From JACKII01 sp965222315 (GTDB taxonomy: Bacteria > Pseudomonadota > Alphaproteobacteria > Bin95), in the NCBI GenBank assembly GCA_965222315.1, contig OZ244951.1:2976001-3040000 (forward strand): DNA of 64,000 nucleotides. The letters are read 5' to 3'. Both the position numbers and the translations under genes were made by a program. The notes beneath the pieces were generated by a model, which ran no database searches, was not told the DNA's origin, and saw only the letters and a program-made list of their open reading frames with translations. Positions 24,577-32,239 of the stretch are shown here, one piece after another (positions within the stretch are counted from its first letter, which is position 1; every line of letters starts with the position of its first letter).

Positions 24577-26103
24577 TCACTGCGGCGCAAAGCGGACGGC
24601 CTCGCCCGCTGCCCGCACCAGCGCCGCCGCCTTGTCGACGCTTTCCTGATACTCGGCGTCCGGGTCGCTGTCGGCAACGACGCCAACCCCTGCCTGCACA
24701 TACATGACATTATCTTTCACCAGCGCAGTGCGCAGACCGATGCAGGTATCCATGGAGCCATCGGCTGCGAAATAGCCGATGCAGCCGGCATAGATACCGC
24801 GCTTCTCCGGCTCCAACTCGTCGATGATCTCCATCGCCCGCACCTTCGGCGCGCCAGACAAAGTGCCTGCCGGGAAGCCGGCGATCAGCGCGCCGAACGG
24901 ATCGTAACTCGGGTCCAACTCGCCCTCCACGGTGGAGGACAGATGCATCACATGGCTGTAGCGCTCGATCTCGAACTGAGCCAGCACCTCGACCGAGCCG
25001 ATCTTGGCGACCCGCCCCACATCGTTCCGCGCCAGGTCGAGCAGCATCAGGTGCTCGGCCAGTTCCTTCGGATCGTTCTGGAGTTCCTCGGCCAACGCCC
25101 GGTCCTCGGCATCGGTCGCACCACGGCGGCGCGTGCCCGCCAGCGGCCGGATCGTCACCCTGTTGTCGCGCACCCGCACCAGAATTTCCGGGCTGGAGCC
25201 GACCACCGAAAAACCTTCCAGATTGAAGAAGAACAGGAAGGGCGACGGGTTCAGCCGGCGCAACGCCCGGTAGAGCGAAAACGGCGGCAGTTCGAACGGC
25301 ACGGAGAAGCGCTGCGACGGCACCACTTGGAACACATCGCCCGCATAGACATATTCCCGCGCCTTCAGCACATGCGCCTTGAACGTATCCTTGGTCATGT
25401 TGGCAGCCACTTCCGGACCTGGACCCGCTTCTGCACGGGCCAGCGCGCTGGCGGTCGGCGGCAACGGCTGTTCCAACTGCCCGATTACCTCCGTCAGGCG
25501 TTCGCAGGCCGCGTTGTAGGCCGCCTGCGCGTCAACGCCATCGGCCGGGCGAACGGGCGTCACCAGCGTGATCCGGTCCTCAACCCCATCGAACACCGCC
25601 ATCACCGTGGGCCGGATGAACAGGCCATCCGGAATGCCGAGCGTGTCTTCGGGCTCGTTCGGCAGATGCTCCATCAAACGCACCATGTCATAGCCCATAT
25701 AGCCGACCAGGCTGGACGCCATGGGCGGCAGCTTTGGCGGCAGGTGCGGGATTTCGCATTCCGTGATCAAGGCCCGCAGCGACGCGAGCGCGCCCGCCTC
25801 ACACCGCTCAAACGAATGCGCATCCGTCAGCGCCTGCCGGTTGATCTCCGCCGCATTGCCATGGCAGCGCCAGATCAAATCCGGCGACAGGCCGATGAAG
25901 GAATACCGTCCCCGCATCGCGCCGCCCTCGACCGATTCCAGCAGGAAGGCGTTCGGCTGGTCCTGGCCAAGTTTCAGCCATGCGGAAACCGGCGTCTCCA
26001 GATCGCTGATCAGGTGGGTCCAGACCAGTTGCGGCGCGTCATTATCATATGCGGTTCGAAAAGCCGGAAAGGCCGGCTCTGCATTCAGCGTGTCTTTAGC
26101 CAT
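24577..26103 (-). CDS. trpE: Anthranilate synthase component I
   Basis: The 508-residue chorismate-binding enzyme makes anthranilate with TrpG. The N-terminal domain begins with PVSAWLKL and contains FLLESVEGGAMRGRYSFIG, the tryptophan feedback region. The chorismate-binding domain contains YVYAGDVFQVVPSQRF, PSPFLFFFNLEGFSVVGSSPE, RPLAGTRRRG, LLDLARNDVGRV, HLSSTVEGEL and SGAPKVRAMEIIDELEP. All key residues appear intact. It starts 15 bases after the ppiD stop with no room for an attenuator leader peptide, so any transcriptional control lies upstream of ppiD or at an internal promoter. Confidence 0.97.
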   Translation of the reverse strand: MAKDTLNAEPAFPAFRTAYDNDAPQLVWTHLISDLETPVSAWLKLGQDQPNAFLLESVEGGAMRGRYSFIGLSPDLIWRCHGNAAEINRQALTDAHSFERCEAGALASLRALITECEIPHLPPKLPPMASSLVGYMGYDMVRLMEHLPNEPEDTLGIPDGLFIRPTVMAVFDGVEDRITLVTPVRPADGVDAQAAYNAACERLTEVIGQLEQPLPPTASALARAEAGPGPEVAANMTKDTFKAHVLKAREYVYAGDVFQVVPSQRFSVPFELPPFSLYRALRRLNPSPFLFFFNLEGFSVVGSSPEILVRVRDNRVTIRPLAGTRRRGATDAEDRALAEELQNDPKELAEHLMLLDLARNDVGRVAKIGSVEVLAQFEIERYSHVMHLSSTVEGELDPSYDPFGALIAGFPAGTLSGAPKVRAMEIIDELEPEKRGIYAGCIGYFAADGSMDTCIGLRTALVKDNVMYVQAGVGVVADSDPDAEYQESVDKAAALVRAAGEAVRFAPQ

Positions 26104-26118
26104 GAGAAATAGCGCCCT

Positions 26119-27987
26119 CTAGCGCAGCAAATTATTGACGGCAGCCTGGTCGATTTCAACGTCATAGCGGGCGCGGATCGCCCGTTGGAAGGCCTGGGCG
26201 ATTTCCAGCCGGCGGTCGCGGTCGATCTGCTGCCGAAGCTGCTCCAATTCAGCACTTTCGACCGCCTGCCCGGCCGTCACGTCAGTTACTGTCGCAACGA
26301 ACACCCGGCCATAGTCATTGTGGACCAGTGTTTCCCCTTGGGAAGCAGCAAACACAACGTCCGCCAGGTCCGGCGTCACCGGATCAGGCGACTGTGCCCT
26401 GGTGAAAGGTTCAGGCGTCGCCAGCGAGAAACCCGTCTCCTGCGCGACCGCCGCCGGATCGGCGCCAGTCTGCAATTTATCGGCAACAGCGGTTGCGGCC
26501 TTCTCCGCCTCGTCCGAGCGCTGGCTTTCCTGCCAGTCGGCCAGCACCTGCGCGCGCACCTGTTCGAAAGGCTTCTTGGTCTCCGGCACCACCTGATCGA
26601 CGCGCACGATGAAGTAGCCCCCATTCGGCCGCTCGGTCAGGATCGAGCTTTCATTCTCTTCCGTCTGGAACGCTACCGACAGGAACTGCCCCTCCGGCGG
26701 CAGGCCCTCGACCCGCTCGCCCGCCGCGTTCTGGCCGGTGCGGCTGACGCCTTCGAACCGGACGAGCGGCACGCCCGCCGCATCGGCAGCGCCTTCCAGG
26801 CTAGCGCCTGCCGCAATGGAATCCTCCACCACATTCGCGCGGTCAATCAATTCATCGACCGCCATGTCCAACGCAATGGTTTGTGCAATCTCGTCCCGGA
26901 CTTCCGCCAGCGGCGTGGTGCCTTCCGGCGTGACTTCCTTCACCAGCAACACGTGATGGCCGAAGGGCGACTCCACCGGCCCCACCGCCCCCGGCTCATC
27001 CAGTGCAAAGGCCGCCTCCGCCAGCTCCGGCGTCAGGAACTGGCTTTCCGTCAGCACGCCCAGTTCCGCCGGAACGCCACCGGAATCGCCAACGACCGAG
27101 ACCCAGTTCTCCCCGGCCTGGAGGCGCGCCAGCGCGTTGGCTGCCGCGTCGGCATCCTGGAACAGCAATTGCGCAACGTCTCTGGTCGCCTGCCGGAAAT
27201 ACTGGCCCTTACGGTTCTCGTATTCCTCGGCGACACGGGCATCGCTGACGGCAAAGCCTTGGGCGATCCGCTCCGGGTCGAGGATCAGGGCAGACAGATC
27301 CCGCAGTTCACCCTGCTGGTAGAGATTGTCCTCGTCCCGGTACGCCTCCCGCAGAACCGTCTCCCCTGGATCGTCCGCCGCCGGAAAGGCGCTGTGATCG
27401 CGGTAAAGGATCACCGCCGTCCGCGTTTCACCGGCAAAGGCGTTCTGCGCTTTCACCAGCCCCTGCGGCGGCGGCGGTGCCGCGGTCGCCGCGGCGATCA
27501 GCGGATCGCGCACCAGCCTGCCAGCCAGGTCCGCCAGGAAGCGTTGCTCGCCCAGCCCGCTGCGGAACAGCACTTCTTCATAGCGGGACCGGCTGAACTC
27601 CCCTGTCGGTCCCTGGAAGGTCTGGTCGGAGGCAATGGCGGCGCGCAGCACGTCGTCATTGACGGCCATGCCCATTCGCTCCGCCTCACGCGTCAGCACC
27701 TGCTGGTTGATAAGCGCATCGTTAACCTCGTTATCCAGCCCCATCTGCACCGCAAATTCCTGCGTGACGGTGCTGCCGATCTGCTGCCGCAGACGATCCA
27801 GTGAACGGCTGAACTGGTTGCGGTAGGTGGAGGAGCGGATTTCCGTATCGCCAACCGTGATAACGACCGGGTCCGGGTCCGGCTGCAGATAGTCGACAAT
27901 GCCCCAGGCGCCGAACGACAGGATCAGCAGCGCAAACAGGATCTTGGCGACCCACCCGGACGCTCCTCTCCGCATCGATGTCAGCAT
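26119..27987 (-). CDS. ppiD: SurA N-terminal domain / PpiC-type peptidyl-prolyl isomerase (PpiD-like)
   Basis: The 622-residue periplasmic folding factor is anchored by one N-terminal membrane helix (VAKILFALLILSFGAWGIV, about residues 13-31). A SurA-type chaperone domain and a parvulin domain near residues 245-365 (YRQATRDVAQLL-like strand, then SPFGHHVLLVKEV) follow, with a long helical C-terminal region. PpiD assists newly exported proteins at the Sec exit. Parvulin catalytic residues in such alphaproteobacterial members are often degenerate and activity here is unproven. It is divergent from tpiA and runs into trpE, an order common in Alphaproteobacteria. An AGAAAGG ribosome site precedes the ATG. 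Confidence 0.9.
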   Translation of the reverse strand: MLTSMRRGASGWVAKILFALLILSFGAWGIVDYLQPDPDPVVITVGDTEIRSSTYRNQFSRSLDRLRQQIGSTVTQEFAVQMGLDNEVNDALINQQVLTREAERMGMAVNDDVLRAAIASDQTFQGPTGEFSRSRYEEVLFRSGLGEQRFLADLAGRLVRDPLIAAATAAPPPPQGLVKAQNAFAGETRTAVILYRDHSAFPAADDPGETVLREAYRDEDNLYQQGELRDLSALILDPERIAQGFAVSDARVAEEYENRKGQYFRQATRDVAQLLFQDADAAANALARLQAGENWVSVVGDSGGVPAELGVLTESQFLTPELAEAAFALDEPGAVGPVESPFGHHVLLVKEVTPEGTTPLAEVRDEIAQTIALDMAVDELIDRANVVEDSIAAGASLEGAADAAGVPLVRFEGVSRTGQNAAGERVEGLPPEGQFLSVAFQTEENESSILTERPNGGYFIVRVDQVVPETKKPFEQVRAQVLADWQESQRSDEAEKAATAVADKLQTGADPAAVAQETGFSLATPEPFTRAQSPDPVTPDLADVVFAASQGETLVHNDYGRVFVATVTDVTAGQAVESAELEQLRQQIDRDRRLEIAQAFQRAIRARYDVEIDQAAVNNLLR

Positions 27988-28135
27988 TCGGCAGCCTTTC
28001 TCTCTTCAACAAGCATTTTTCAACAAGCATCGTGCGGGCCGGTTATAGAGACGCGGCGCGCTGCCAGCAACTGGCCCTTGCAGCGCGCTTGTGCTACGCG
28101 ACACATCAGCAAACGGTCACTTGGAGGAATGCGTG

Positions 28136-28903
28136 ATGGCTGGCCCGAAAACCCTGATTGCCGGTAATTGGAAAATGAACGGCACGCGCAATGACGGCGT
28201 AAATCTGGCGAAGACCATTGCGGGCGGCGCACCGGCGGTTAGCGCCAGGGCCGACCTGCTGGTCTGCCCGCCAGCCACCTTGATCAGTCTGGTCGCGGGG
28301 ACGCTGGGCGAGCCCCTGCGCAACGGCCTGATCGCCGTGGGTGGCCAGGATTGCCACGCGGAAGCATCCGGCGCACACACAGGCGACGTCTCGGCGCCGA
28401 TGCTGGCCGATCTCGGCTGCACCTATGCCATTGTCGGCCATTCGGAGCGCCGCATGAACCATGCGGAAGACAACGCCCTGATCTGGTCCAAGGCCATCGC
28501 CTCCCAGCGCGCCGGGCTGACCGCCATCATCTGCGTTGGCGAGACAGAGGCCGAGCGCGACCGCGGCGACGCCCTCGACATCGTCCGCCGCCAGATCACC
28601 GGCTCCGTGCCCGACGCCGCCACGGCCACCAATACCGTCATCGCCTACGAGCCCGTCTGGGCCATCGGCACCGGCCGCACACCGGACAATGACGACATCG
28701 CAGAGGTTCACGACGCCATGCGGGCGCTGCTGGCCGAAAAAATGGTCGATGGCGATCAGGTCCGCCTGCTCTACGGCGGCTCGGTCAAGCCAGGCAACTC
28801 GTCGGAGATCCTCGCGATAGAGAACGTCAACGGCGCCCTCGTCGGCGGCGCCAGCCTTAATGCGGACGACTTCCTGGCGATTGCCGCGGCTGCCCCGGCA
28901 TAG
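28136..28903 (+). CDS. tpiA: Triosephosphate isomerase
   Basis: The 255-residue TIM barrel interconverts dihydroxyacetone phosphate and glyceraldehyde 3-phosphate. Active-site residues are visible: K12-type lysine in AGNWKMNG, histidine in IVGHSERR, the catalytic glutamate in AYEPVWAIGTGRTP and the phosphate-binding LYGGSVKPGN and GALVGGASL. The ATG at 28136 lies eight bases after GGAGG (28123-28127); the GTG just before it and an upstream ATG at 28091 are less well placed. It shares a 148-base divergent promoter region with ppiD. Confidence 0.97.
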   Translation: MAGPKTLIAGNWKMNGTRNDGVNLAKTIAGGAPAVSARADLLVCPPATLISLVAGTLGEPLRNGLIAVGGQDCHAEASGAHTGDVSAPMLADLGCTYAIVGHSERRMNHAEDNALIWSKAIASQRAGLTAIICVGETEAERDRGDALDIVRRQITGSVPDAATATNTVIAYEPVWAIGTGRTPDNDDIAEVHDAMRALLAEKMVDGDQVRLLYGGSVKPGNSSEILAIENVNGALVGGASLNADDFLAIAAAAPA

Positions 28904-28913
28904 GGCCCCTCGC

Positions 28914-29068
28914 CGTCATTGCGGGGCGGACCGAAGCAGGACGAATGGGACTAGGCCAATAGCGGAGCAATCCCAGGCCACAGCACCCTTCGACAGGCTC
29001 AGAGTGGCGGGGTGGATTTTTTGTTGCGCAACCAGAGAATAGCCTCACCCTGAGCCTGTGGAAGGGTG
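28914..29068. repeat. Dispersed repeat start plus imperfect inverted repeat downstream of tpiA
   Basis: CGTCATTGCGGGG at 28914 resembles the repeats at 9518 and 24444. A second element has arms 28984-29006 (CACCCTTCGACAGGCTCAG...) and 29046-29068 (CACCCTGAGCCTGTGGAAGG...). They are inverted with two mismatches in 23 bases and flank a TTTTTTG stretch. The convergent position between tpiA and the enolase-superfamily gene could let it end transcripts from both sides. Confidence 0.55.
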
Positions 29069-29140
29069 TGCCTCCAGGGCAGGTTCCGCAACTTGATTGC
29101 CCACCTTCCGCCGAGCGATGGCTTCAGTAGAGGAGCTCCC

Positions 29141-30250
29141 CTACGCCAGCACCGCCAACTTCTTTTTCTCGATCAGAGCGAAGTCGATCTCCGCGCCCAG
29201 GCCCGGCTTCTCGATCGCGTGCACCATGCCGTTGGCATCCGGCGCGGGCTCATCCACCAGGCCGTATTTCTGCGCCTCCGCCGGCAGCAGCACCTCGAAC
29301 AGTTCGCAATTGTGAATGGCCATGGTCACGTGCAGGTTCGCAACATTGTTCAGCGAATTGCCGCCATGGTGGATTTCGTAGTTCATCTTGAAGGCCTCGG
29401 CCAAATGCGCCGCCTTCAGAATGCCGGTGATCCCGCCCTTAACGGCCACGTCGCCCCGCAGATAGTCGGTCGCCTGCGCCATCAGCCATGGAGCGTAGGA
29501 GTACAGGCCGCCCGGTGAGTATTCCGTCGCCATGATCGGAATGCGCAACTGCTGGCGGAGCTTGACGTAGTTGGTCTGGTCTTCCTCATCCAGCGGGTCT
29601 TCATACCAGTAGAAGCCCATATCCTGGATCGCGAGGCCCACACGCAAAGCCTGCGGGTAATCATAGCACCAGGTCGAATCCAGCATCAGCTGATAGTCGT
29701 CGCCGACCGCCTCCCGCACCGCCTGACAGACCTTGATATCGTCCACGGGGTTAGTCGGCGGGTGGATCTTGTAGGCCGCCCAGCCCTCATCCCGGATGCG
29801 CACCGCCTCCTGCGCATAGGCCTGGGAGTTCGCCAGCACCGCACTGGAGGCATAGGCCGGCACGGACGAGCGGTAGCGTCCGATCAGATCGCAGATCGGC
29901 AGCCCGGCCACCTGCCCCGCGATATCCCAGAGCGCCACATCGACCGCGCCGATGCAGCGGAGCGTTGTCATTCGCGCCCGCCGGTACATCGCTTTATAGA
30001 GCCGCTCCCGCTCCAGCGGGTTTTGCCCCATGACAATGGGCTTCAGGTAGGCGATCAGCGATTCCCCGTCCATGTTCGCCCCGCGGCTCGACGAGCCCAG
30101 AAAGGCATGGCCGCTGACGCCCTCATCCGTTTCTATCGTCAGCAGGCCCATCTTGGAGGCGCCGCCGAACTTGCCGGTATGCTGGCCGTATTGGGTCGCC
30201 GGGATATCGTCCCACGCGAACAGAGCGAGGGTGACGTCGGTGATCTTCAT
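29141..30250 (-). CDS. Mandelate racemase/muconate lactonizing (enolase superfamily) enzyme
   Basis: The 369-residue protein has the two-domain enolase-superfamily layout. A capping domain carries MKITDVTLALFAW and a flexible-loop segment. The barrel carries AYKIHPP (candidate K of KxK-type chemistry), metal ligands in LMLDSTWCYDY and YWYEDPLDEED, and IMATEYSPGG, then VKGGITGILKAAHLAEAF and EIHHGGNSLNNVANLH. It abstracts a proton next to a carboxylate using Mg2+, as a racemase or sugar-acid dehydratase. The specific reaction is unknown. The start was placed at 30250 because the fold begins there and GAGG precedes it; the upstream open frame is not conserved. Divergent from the DUF1028 gene. 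Confidence 0.82.
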   Translation of the reverse strand: MKITDVTLALFAWDDIPATQYGQHTGKFGGASKMGLLTIETDEGVSGHAFLGSSSRGANMDGESLIAYLKPIVMGQNPLERERLYKAMYRRARMTTLRCIGAVDVALWDIAGQVAGLPICDLIGRYRSSVPAYASSAVLANSQAYAQEAVRIRDEGWAAYKIHPPTNPVDDIKVCQAVREAVGDDYQLMLDSTWCYDYPQALRVGLAIQDMGFYWYEDPLDEEDQTNYVKLRQQLRIPIMATEYSPGGLYSYAPWLMAQATDYLRGDVAVKGGITGILKAAHLAEAFKMNYEIHHGGNSLNNVANLHVTMAIHNCELFEVLLPAEAQKYGLVDEPAPDANGMVHAIEKPGLGAEIDFALIEKKKLAVLA

Positions 30251-30441
30251 GAATAGCGTTCCTCTTGGCGGTGTTTTCGCCATTGAACGCTGGACTGATC
30301 CCCCAGGCCAGCAAAAATCCGCGTTCCCGTCTCCAGCGCTGCCTGCGCAGGCCGGGCATATCGACGGGCGGCGCGGCCCAGGCAATGCTATGCTGCAGCC
30401 GCGCCCAGCCCAGACCGACCAGGCCAAACGGAGTCCGCCTC

Positions 30442-31206
30442 ATGACCTTTACCATCCTTGCCCACGATCCTGCCACGGACCAGGTCGGCATCGGCATCGC
30501 CACGGCGTCCCTTGCCGTCGGCGGTCTTTGCCCGTTCATGACGCTCTCCGGTGACCTCATCACCTCCCAGGCCTTTGCCCGGCAGGAAGCCGGCCTGCAC
30601 ACCGCCCGCCGCATCGCTGACGGTGCCACATGGGAGGCGATCGTGGCCGAGCTGGCGGAACGCGACCCGCACCTTTCCTATCGCCAGATCGGTGTTGTCC
30701 GCCGCGACGGCACCCTCCACGCTCACACCGGTGCCGATTGCCGGCCATTCGCCGGTCTTCTGTTCGGCGGCGACTGTGTCGTGATGGGCAATTTCCTTGC
30801 GGGCCAGCACATTCTCGACGCCATGGCTGAAGCATTCGCCGCCTCCGCCAGCCAGCCCCTTGCCGAACGTCTCCTGCAAAGCCTGGAGGCCGGACGCGAC
30901 GCCGGCGGCCAGGCCGATGGGCAAGGCCGCCGCTACACCGAACGCTCTGCGGGCCTGAAGGTTGTCGGCGGCGGTGGGATGCCCGGCATTGACGACCGCG
31001 CCACCGCCCCCGTGGACCTGCGGGTCGACATGCACCATCGCGCGGTCGATGAGATGCGCCGCCTGCATGACACCCTGCAGCAAGTCCCTCGCTACAACGC
31101 GCTCCGCAGTTCAAACCCGCCGGCGACACCCGCCCTCGCCGCCTGGGAGTCGGACAATATTACTGAAAACCCACCGCCCTCTGTCCTTCTCCGCCATTCG
31201 TACTAA
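30442..31206 (+). CDS. DUF1028 family protein (Ntn-hydrolase-like fold)
   Basis: The 254-residue protein starts with MTFTILAHDPATDQVGIG and continues ATASLAVGG, the recognisable N terminus of DUF1028. Later parts, RQIGVVRRDGTLHAHTG, GGDCVVMGNFLAG and DLRVDMHHRAVDEMRRL, also fit. The family is predicted to have an Ntn-hydrolase-like fold with unknown substrate; it is often found beside amino-acid or peptide catabolism genes. The C-terminal 40 residues after YNALRSS are proline-rich and not typical. The start at 30442 follows the conserved N terminus. It is divergent from the enolase-superfamily gene. Confidence 0.75.
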   Translation: MTFTILAHDPATDQVGIGIATASLAVGGLCPFMTLSGDLITSQAFARQEAGLHTARRIADGATWEAIVAELAERDPHLSYRQIGVVRRDGTLHAHTGADCRPFAGLLFGGDCVVMGNFLAGQHILDAMAEAFAASASQPLAERLLQSLEAGRDAGGQADGQGRRYTERSAGLKVVGGGGMPGIDDRATAPVDLRVDMHHRAVDEMRRLHDTLQQVPRYNALRSSNPPATPALAAWESDNITENPPPSVLLRHSY

Positions 31207-31225
31207 GCCGAATTTCCAGGGACTC

Positions 31226-31241
31226 TGTGATAGCCATCACA
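31226..31241. promoter_or_regulatory. Perfect CRP-type palindrome (extends to 20 bases)
   Basis: TGTGATAGCCATCACA fits TGTGA-N6-TCACA exactly, and the symmetry extends two more bases each side (31224-31243). It begins 20 bases after the DUF1028 stop codon and about 195 bases upstream of the ABC ATPase. It could therefore activate the ATPase gene or a short transcript that starts in between. Confidence 0.5.
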
Positions 31242-31254
31242 GACGGCAGACCGC

Positions 31255-31366
31255 CGCAAGCGTATGGTTGTATGCGTGGATCAGAGCCTGCCGCTAGGCT
31301 GCTCTCGTCCCTCCTGCGTTGCCAAACTTAAGGGGTAGGTCCGAGCCGGACCGCCCCTTTTCTTTG
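31255..31366 (+). ncRNA. Candidate small RNA or leader ending in an intrinsic terminator
   Basis: Between the CRP-type palindrome and the ABC ATPase there is no open gene. The stretch holds a small hairpin GCCTGCCGCTAGGC (31304-31317), a CCCTCCTG segment complementary to a Shine-Dalgarno sequence (about 31311-31325), then the terminator at 31330-31365. The palindrome-transcript-terminator arrangement fits an independent sRNA. It could equally be the trailing end of the DUF1028 mRNA or an attenuator. The 5' end is a guess; no promoter was firmly identified. Confidence 0.3.
31330..31365 (+). terminator. Rho-independent terminator
   Basis: AAGGGG-TA-GGTCC (31330-31342) pairs with GGACC-G-CCCCTT (31348-31359) around a GAGCC loop, with a small internal mismatch. 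The tail TTCTTT follows. It lies 72 bases before the ABC ATPase start and 124 bases after the DUF1028 stop. Confidence 0.75.
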
Positions 31367-31436
31367 TGCATTTCCCGGCCCACCCATATAGTTACGGCCT
31401 CTACGATTTCCCGATGCGAACGGAGCATCTTCGAGC

Positions 31437-32144
31437 ATGAGCGGCGGATTGCATTTGGACGGCATCGAGAAGGCATTTGACGACAACGCTGTCCTGCGCG
31501 GTATTTCCCTGACCTTGCCGGAAGGGACCTCCACTGCCCTCATCGGGCGGTCGGCCAGCGGCAAGTCTGTTTTGCTGAAATGCGCGGCGGGCCTGCTCCC
31601 CATCGACCGGGGCCGTATAGATGTATTGGGCACGGCGGATGTGAGTGACTGGTCCGACCTCCGCGCCCGCGTTGGCATTCTGTTTCAGCGGAACGCCCTA
31701 TTCGACGGCATGCGGGTCTGGGAGAACGTGGCCTTTCCCCTCCGCCGCCACGGCATGGCGAAGGCTCCGGCGAAGGAGGAAGCGATCCACCTGCTATCGC
31801 TTGTCGGTCTGGACGAACGCGCCGCGCTTGTCTTTCCGAAGGACCTCTCCGGCGGCATGCAGAAGCGCGCGGCCCTTGCCCGCGCCATCGCCGGTTCGCC
31901 CGATCTGATGCTGCTGGACGACCCGACCGCGGGCCTCGACCCCGTCATGGCCGCAAGCGTCGAGCAGTTGATCCGCCACCTGATCCTCCGCGAAAACGCC
32001 ACCGCCCTGATCGTCACCGCCGACGTCCACAATCTGGCAGGGCGGTTCGACCGCGTCGCTGTGCTGGACCGCGGTCAGATCACCTGGAACGGCCCCGCCA
32101 TCGACCTGCCAGCCGACGCACACCCGTTGCTGCAGGCAGCCTAG
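31437..32144 (+). CDS. Orphan MlaF-like ABC ATPase with altered catalytic residues
   Basis: The 235-residue ATP-binding subunit resembles MlaF/Ttg2A of lipid-transport ABC systems: GRSASGKS Walker A at 37-44, LFQRNALFDGMRVWENVAFPL after the Q-loop and signature LSGGMQKR at 137-144. Walker B reads LMLLDDPT, so the catalytic glutamate is Asp (D162). The switch-region histidine is Ala (A195 in IVTADVHN). Both changes would weaken ATP hydrolysis in most ABC proteins. No MlaE-type permease, MlaD or MlaB is adjacent. The role is therefore uncertain: lipid trafficking with a distant permease, or a slow or regulatory ATPase. Confidence 0.8.
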   Translation: MSGGLHLDGIEKAFDDNAVLRGISLTLPEGTSTALIGRSASGKSVLLKCAAGLLPIDRGRIDVLGTADVSDWSDLRARVGILFQRNALFDGMRVWENVAFPLRRHGMAKAPAKEEAIHLLSLVGLDERAALVFPKDLSGGMQKRAALARAIAGSPDLMLLDDPTAGLDPVMAASVEQLIRHLILRENATALIVTADVHNLAGRFDRVAVLDRGQITWNGPAIDLPADAHPLLQAA

Positions 32145-32239
32145 TCCCAGCAGCAATCGCCACCGATACTTGATTGACGCTTGCTGGAGAGATCACCTAC
32201 CGTCATGAAACGGAATTTGGATTTCTAGGTGTACAATTT

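Noticed and set aside
24499..26112. Long plus-strand frames opposite trpE and ppiD
   Set aside because: Antisense shadows of well-conserved genes, with Arg/His/Gln-rich composition and no ribosome site.
26104..26118. A trp attenuator leader before trpE
   Set aside because: Only 15 bases separate ppiD from trpE, too short for a leader peptide and alternative hairpins.
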